64,000 nt of DNA from Prosthecobacter debontii (GTDB lineage: Bacteria; Verrucomicrobiota; Verrucomicrobiia; Verrucomicrobiales; Akkermansiaceae). The notes under the pieces are model-generated. The model saw nothing but the letters and a program-made list of their open reading frames with translations, made no database searches and was not told the DNA's origin. The stretch lies in the NCBI GenBank assembly GCA_945870855.1, contig CAMBTP010000001.1, positions 1 to 64,000 of the forward strand. The letters run 5' to 3'. Shown in pieces: positions 60,924 through 64,000 of the stretch. The translations under genes were made by a program, and so were the position numbers. Every line of letters begins with the position of its first letter. Position 1 is the first letter of the stretch.

Positions 60924-62351
60924 ATGAAACAACCATCGATGGACATAGGGGAAAGCATCCCTGCCGCAGAAGAGCTGCAAGAGCAAACTCGCGGATCAAG
61001 CCATGATGAGGGTCATTGGGAAATAATCGCAGCGGCGCTGAGCAAGTCGATCGGTGGAGACGCGTTCCAAAGGTGGTTCGGCGCGGCGACATGGGGCGGT
61101 GTCGAAAATGGCAAGGGAACGATTTATGTTCCCGGGGAAATTCATCAGGTCTGGATTGAGACGAACTACATGCTGGAACTTCTTTTCGCCGCCAGCGAGG
61201 CACACGAAGGACTGCATAAGATCAGCATCATCGTCGCGGAAACATCCGCAGCGGGTGGCATTCCCTCCGCTGCCGAGCCACAGGTGCGCAAGGAAATGCC
61301 GGGTGAGATGCTCGACAAACGCGCCATCGCTGCGGGGCTCAACCCCTCTTACACATTCGAGAATTTCGTCGTCGGCGGCAACAGCCAGTTCGCACACGCC
61401 GCCTGCGAAGCGGTAGCGGCGAAACGCAGCGTAGGCTATAACCCACTCTTCATCCACGGCGGCTCCGGACTCGGCAAAACCCACCTCATGCACGCCATCG
61501 GCCGCGAGATTTTGCGCCGCCGCCCAGACTGCCGCGTGATTTATCTCACTTGCGAGAAATTCACCAACGAGTTCATCGAGGCAATCCGCAAGGGCGAGCT
61601 AGAGAAATTCCGCCGCCGCTACCGCAGCTCCGATGTATTGCTTATCGACGATGTCCAGTTCCTCGCCGGCAAGGAGCGCTCGCAGGAGGAATTTTTCCAC
61701 ACCTTCAACACCCTCCTTGACGGACGCAACCAGGTCGTCATCACCAGCGACCGCCCTGCCTGCGAAATCAAGAGCATCGAGCCGCGCCTGATCTCCCGCT
61801 TCGAGTGCGGCCTCGCTGTCGAGCTTCAGCCGCCTCAGATCGAAACCCGCATCGCCATCCTTCATAAAAAAATAGCGGAATGGAAAGTGTCCATCGATGA
61901 AAATGTGCTGCTTTTCCTGGCAGAGAAAATCCGCTCCAATGTTCGCCGCCTTGAAGGTGCTCTCGTAAGAGTGGCCACCTACGCCTCGCTCGCCGGAGAA
62001 AGCGTCTCGGTCCAAAAAGTCGAGCATCTCCTGCGCGATTTCATCCAAGAGGAAGCCAGCCGCCAAGTGACCATCGACGGCATCCAGCGGGCCGTGGCGG
62101 AGACCTTCGACATGCGCCTTGCCGACATGATCTCCCGCCGCCGCCCGGCGAGCATCGCATTTCCCCGCCAAATCGCCATGTATTTGAGCCGCGGCCTTAC
62201 CCATAACTCCCTCGTCGAGATCGGTGAGTCCTTCGGTGGCCGCGACCACGGAACCGTGATCCACGCCTGCAAAAAGGTCGTCTCCGAACTCGAAAAGCAG
62301 CCCGGACTTCGTGAAAGGATCGAGCGGATCGAGCAGCAGTTGCGGCGCTAA
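60924..62351 (+). CDS. dnaA: Chromosomal replication initiator DnaA
   Basis: The 475-aa protein has the DnaA domain order. Domain I runs to about residue 90 (IGGDAFQRWFG), then a linker. The AAA+ domain has NPLFIHGGSGLGKTHLMHAIG (Walker A) and VLLIDDVQFLAGKERSQEEFFHTFN. The C-terminal domain IV has the signature FGGRDHGTVIHACKKV. It binds DnaA boxes and opens the origin. I start at the ATG at 60924; a GTG-started extension is not part of the family. The upstream 390 bp show only weak DnaA-box-like sites. Confidence 0.97.
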   Translation: MKQPSMDIGESIPAAEELQEQTRGSSHDEGHWEIIAAALSKSIGGDAFQRWFGAATWGGVENGKGTIYVPGEIHQVWIETNYMLELLFAASEAHEGLHKISIIVAETSAAGGIPSAAEPQVRKEMPGEMLDKRAIAAGLNPSYTFENFVVGGNSQFAHAACEAVAAKRSVGYNPLFIHGGSGLGKTHLMHAIGREILRRRPDCRVIYLTCEKFTNEFIEAIRKGELEKFRRRYRSSDVLLIDDVQFLAGKERSQEEFFHTFNTLLDGRNQVVITSDRPACEIKSIEPRLISRFECGLAVELQPPQIETRIAILHKKIAEWKVSIDENVLLFLAEKIRSNVRRLEGALVRVATYASLAGESVSVQKVEHLLRDFIQEEASRQVTIDGIQRAVAETFDMRLADMISRRRPASIAFPRQIAMYLSRGLTHNSLVEIGESFGGRDHGTVIHACKKVVSELEKQPGLRERIERIEQQLRR

Positions 62352-62441
62352 CAAGTAAACATCTTAAAAACTTGACACCCCGCCAATTTCCGCCAATTTC
62401 CCCGCCCCGCGCGTTGGAACGTGCGGCAACCTCAAACTCCC

Positions 62442-62711
62442 ATGAAAAAGGAACTTCATCCCCAATACAATCCCGTCGTCTTCGTTGACATGACCACGGG
62501 CGCGCGCTTCGTCACGAAATCGACCAAGTCCTCTGAGAAAAAGGAAATCATCGACGGCGTCGAGCATTCCATCATCTCCGCCGGCATCACGTCCGATTCC
62601 CACCCATTCTTCACCGGACAGAAACAGTTCGTCGATACCGAAGGCCGCATCGATAAGTTCCAGAAGCGTTTCGGAGCGGTTCGCCGCGTCGGCAAGCCCA
62701 AGGTCGGCTAA
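62442..62711 (+). CDS. rpmE: 50S ribosomal protein L31, type B
   Basis: The 89-aa protein MKKELHPQYNPVVFVDMTTG lacks the zinc cysteines of the canonical L31 and belongs to the type B group, which replaces the zinc form under zinc limitation in some bacteria or is the only form in others. HPFFTGQKQFVDTEGRIDKFQKRF is the C-terminal signature. It follows dnaA by 90 bp. A strong terminator follows. Confidence 0.95.
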   Translation: MKKELHPQYNPVVFVDMTTGARFVTKSTKSSEKKEIIDGVEHSIISAGITSDSHPFFTGQKQFVDTEGRIDKFQKRFGAVRRVGKPKVG

Positions 62712-62742
62712 GCCATCGAACGGTCACATTCCGTTCCTCTCG

Positions 62743-62777
62743 AAAAACGGCGTCCCGCAATGGGTCGCCGTTTTTTT
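62743..62777. terminator. Rho-independent terminator after rpmE
   Basis: AAAAACGGCG (62743-62752) pairs with CGCCGTTTTT (62766-62775), with an inner CCC/GGG pairing and seven T residues at the 3' side. It could serve both rpmE and the convergent gene. Confidence 0.9.
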
Positions 62778-62790
62778 ATCAAGCCATAGC

Positions 62791-63384
62791 CTATGCCGGC
62801 ATTTCGGCGGTAAAAGTCACATTGCGGTAAATTTCGGACAGCGGCACCGTGCAGTCCACTGATTCCAGCTTGAGTTCCGCGCCGGCGCCAGTGAGGAGCT
62901 GATAGATCCAGCGATCCCCCTCCTTCCGGTAAATTTCCACCGCCGCCTCTCCCTGCGAAACCAACACATACTCCCGCAAACTAGGCAAGGTCTGGTAATG
63001 AAAGAACTTTTTCCCGCGGTCATAAGATTCCGTGCTGGCGGAGAGGATCTCGATCACAAACTGGGGGTTCTTGTAGGTGTCCTTGCGCTCGTCGTGGAAA
63101 TCGAACCCGCCGCACAACCCTGATAGATCCGGGTAAAAATAGGCATCCGCTTCTTGAACCTGAACCCTCATGTCCGAACCCAAAATCTGGCAAGGGCGAT
63201 CCAACATCTGGTTGCCGATCACCCGGTTGAGGTTACTTGAAATGATGTTATGCTCCAGCGAAGCACCCGACATCGCATAAATTTCCCCGCGCAGATACTC
63301 GCTTTTGAAATCGGCCTCCCGCTCCCATACGAGGTATTGCTCACCGGTTGGAAATCGTTTTTCAGCAGCTGACATGTGGAACAT
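62791..63384 (-). CDS. Uma2-family (DUF820) endonuclease-like protein
   Basis: The 197-aa protein has the Uma2 fold, PD-(D/E)xK-like: [39 protein letters not shown] (acidic residue of the PD motif), [18 protein letters not shown] (the E-x-K part) and [11 protein letters not shown]. Uma2 proteins are abundant in cyanobacteria and PVC bacteria; their role is unknown. The ATG at 63384 or at 63375 can start it. Confidence 0.85.
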   Translation of the reverse strand: MFHMSAAEKRFPTGEQYLVWEREADFKSEYLRGEIYAMSGASLEHNIISSNLNRVIGNQMLDRPCQILGSDMRVQVQEADAYFYPDLSGLCGGFDFHDERKDTYKNPQFVIEILSASTESYDRGKKFFHYQTLPSLREYVLVSQGEAAVEIYRKEGDRWIYQLLTGAGAELKLESVDCTVPLSEIYRNVTFTAEMPA

Positions 63385-63423
63385 GTATCCCCGACTGCCA
63401 CCGGAAACAACCCCGGAATCCGT

Positions 63424-63462
63424 TTCTTCATTGAAGTTTGGGGTTTAAAATTTGAAGTTTCG
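63424..63462. repeat. Period-7 AT-rich repeat before hisF
   Basis: TTCATTGAAGTTTGGGGTTT AAAATTTGAAGTTTC ends 3 nt before the GTG start of hisF. Confidence 0.72.
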
Positions 63463-63465
63463 TCC

Positions 63466-64000
63466 GTGCTCGCCAAACGAATCATCCCCTGCCTCGATGT
63501 CACCAACGGTCGCGTGGTCAAAGGCGTCAATTTTGTGGATCTTATCGACGCGGGCGATCCTGTCGAATGCGCCATCGCCTACAACGAGCAACAGGCAGAC
63601 GAGCTCGTTTTCCTCGACATCACCGCCTCGTCCGATGCGCGTGAAACGATGGTCGATGTCGTCCGGCGCACGGCGGCGAAATGTTTCATCCCGCTCACTG
63701 TCGGTGGCGGCATACGCTCGGTGGAAAACATGCATACCATGCTCCAAGCAGGCGCGGACAAAGTCGGGATCAACACCTCTGCGGTCAACAATCCCGGCCT
63801 CGTCGATGAGGGCGCGAAAGCCTTCGGCAGCCAATGCATCGTCGTCGCCATCGATGCGAAACGCGAAGCTCCCGGAAAATGGGGGGTCTATACACACGGC
63901 GGGCGCACGCCCGTCTGCCTCGACGCCGTGGAATGGGCGAAGGAAGTCTGGCGGCGCGGCGCCGGCGAAATTTTGCTGACCTCGATGGACGCGGATGGCA
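63466..64000 (+). CDS. hisF: Imidazole glycerol phosphate synthase subunit HisF (partial)
   Basis: The frame from GTG at 63466 runs off the right edge, giving 178 residues of about 255. It reads [23 protein letters not shown], with the catalytic D11, and [32 protein letters not shown] and [11 protein letters not shown]. HisF with HisH makes imidazole glycerol phosphate in histidine synthesis. No Shine-Dalgarno is present; the AT-rich repeat lies directly upstream. Confidence 0.94.
   Translation, partial: MLAKRIIPCLDVTNGRVVKGVNFVDLIDAGDPVECAIAYNEQQADELVFLDITASSDARETMVDVVRRTAAKCFIPLTVGGGIRSVENMHTMLQAGADKVGINTSAVNNPGLVDEGAKAFGSQCIVVAIDAKREAPGKWGVYTHGGRTPVCLDAVEWAKEVWRRGAGEILLTSMDADG

Noticed and set aside
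63452..63979. 175-codon open frame at the right end
   Set aside because: It overlaps hisF in another frame and has no motif; hisF from GTG 63466 shows the family sequence.

Overview
This window is a GC-rich bacterial chromosome segment dominated by housekeeping genes. It most likely comes from a member of the Verrucomicrobiota (PVC group). That placement is an inference from several features: a cytidylate kinase fused to a PlsC-type acyltransferase, a secreted formylglycine-generating enzyme, a eukaryote-like glycogen branching enzyme, type B L31, dispersed nuo genes, and start codons that mostly lack a Shine-Dalgarno sequence. No 16S gene is present to settle it.

Layout. 0-8 kb: tRNA-Ser(GCU), thyA-folA, a PHP phosphatase, a secreted esterase, an ImmA/IrrE-type peptidase coupled to a PIN-like protein, rarA and a spermidine-synthase-like protein. 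8-12 kb: tyrA, aroA and a cmk-plsC fusion (aromatic amino acids and phospholipid precursors). 12-14.4 kb: a small accessory patch with two toxin-antitoxin loci, gene remnants and a secreted protease. 14.4-24.5 kb: cysS, a metallo-beta-lactamase-fold hydrolase, nuoBC, a rhomboid protease, bamA, recQ and an intradiol dioxygenase-like protein. 24.5-32 kb: nfeD, a broken toxin-antitoxin locus, a second nfeD, floA, hom and gatB, then an 870-bp nucleotidyltransferase cassette bounded by two copies of the gatB 3' end. 32-43 kb: a methyltransferase, yceD-rpmF-plsX, nuoA, and gcvT and gcvH separated by an inverted toxin-antitoxin pair, then a rhomboid-like protein and comEC. 43-51 kb: lspA, ileS, accD, rnhC, HIT, lipase, L,D-transpeptidase, tRNA-Arg(CCU) and a 440-bp deletion derivative of an ISAs1-type insertion sequence. 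51-64 kb: tRNA-Ser(UGA), ribE, an FGE lipoprotein, queD, fabV, a GT35 protein, glgB, a sodium/solute symporter, dnaA, rpmE, a Uma2-type protein and the start of hisF.

How it fits together. Several genes supply the cell envelope: fabV, accD, plsX and the PlsC domain (lipids), bamA and lspA (outer membrane and lipoprotein maturation), and five predicted lipoproteins. A glycogen module (GT35 protein plus GlgB) sits near the presumptive replication-initiation gene dnaA. Six accessory two-gene modules of toxin-antitoxin type or layout lie between or inside housekeeping clusters, and two of their toxin genes are visibly broken.

The most unusual signal is a dispersed family of 7-nt-periodic AT-rich repeats. 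They abut or contain the start codons of at least nine genes (thyA, rarA, rhomboid, nfeD2, gatB, lspA, hisF and others). Copies of a related repeat also lie in frame inside rarA and ileS, where both encode the same NQQSSI peptide. Other repeats include long palindromes that supply stop codons and the last residues of neighbouring genes.
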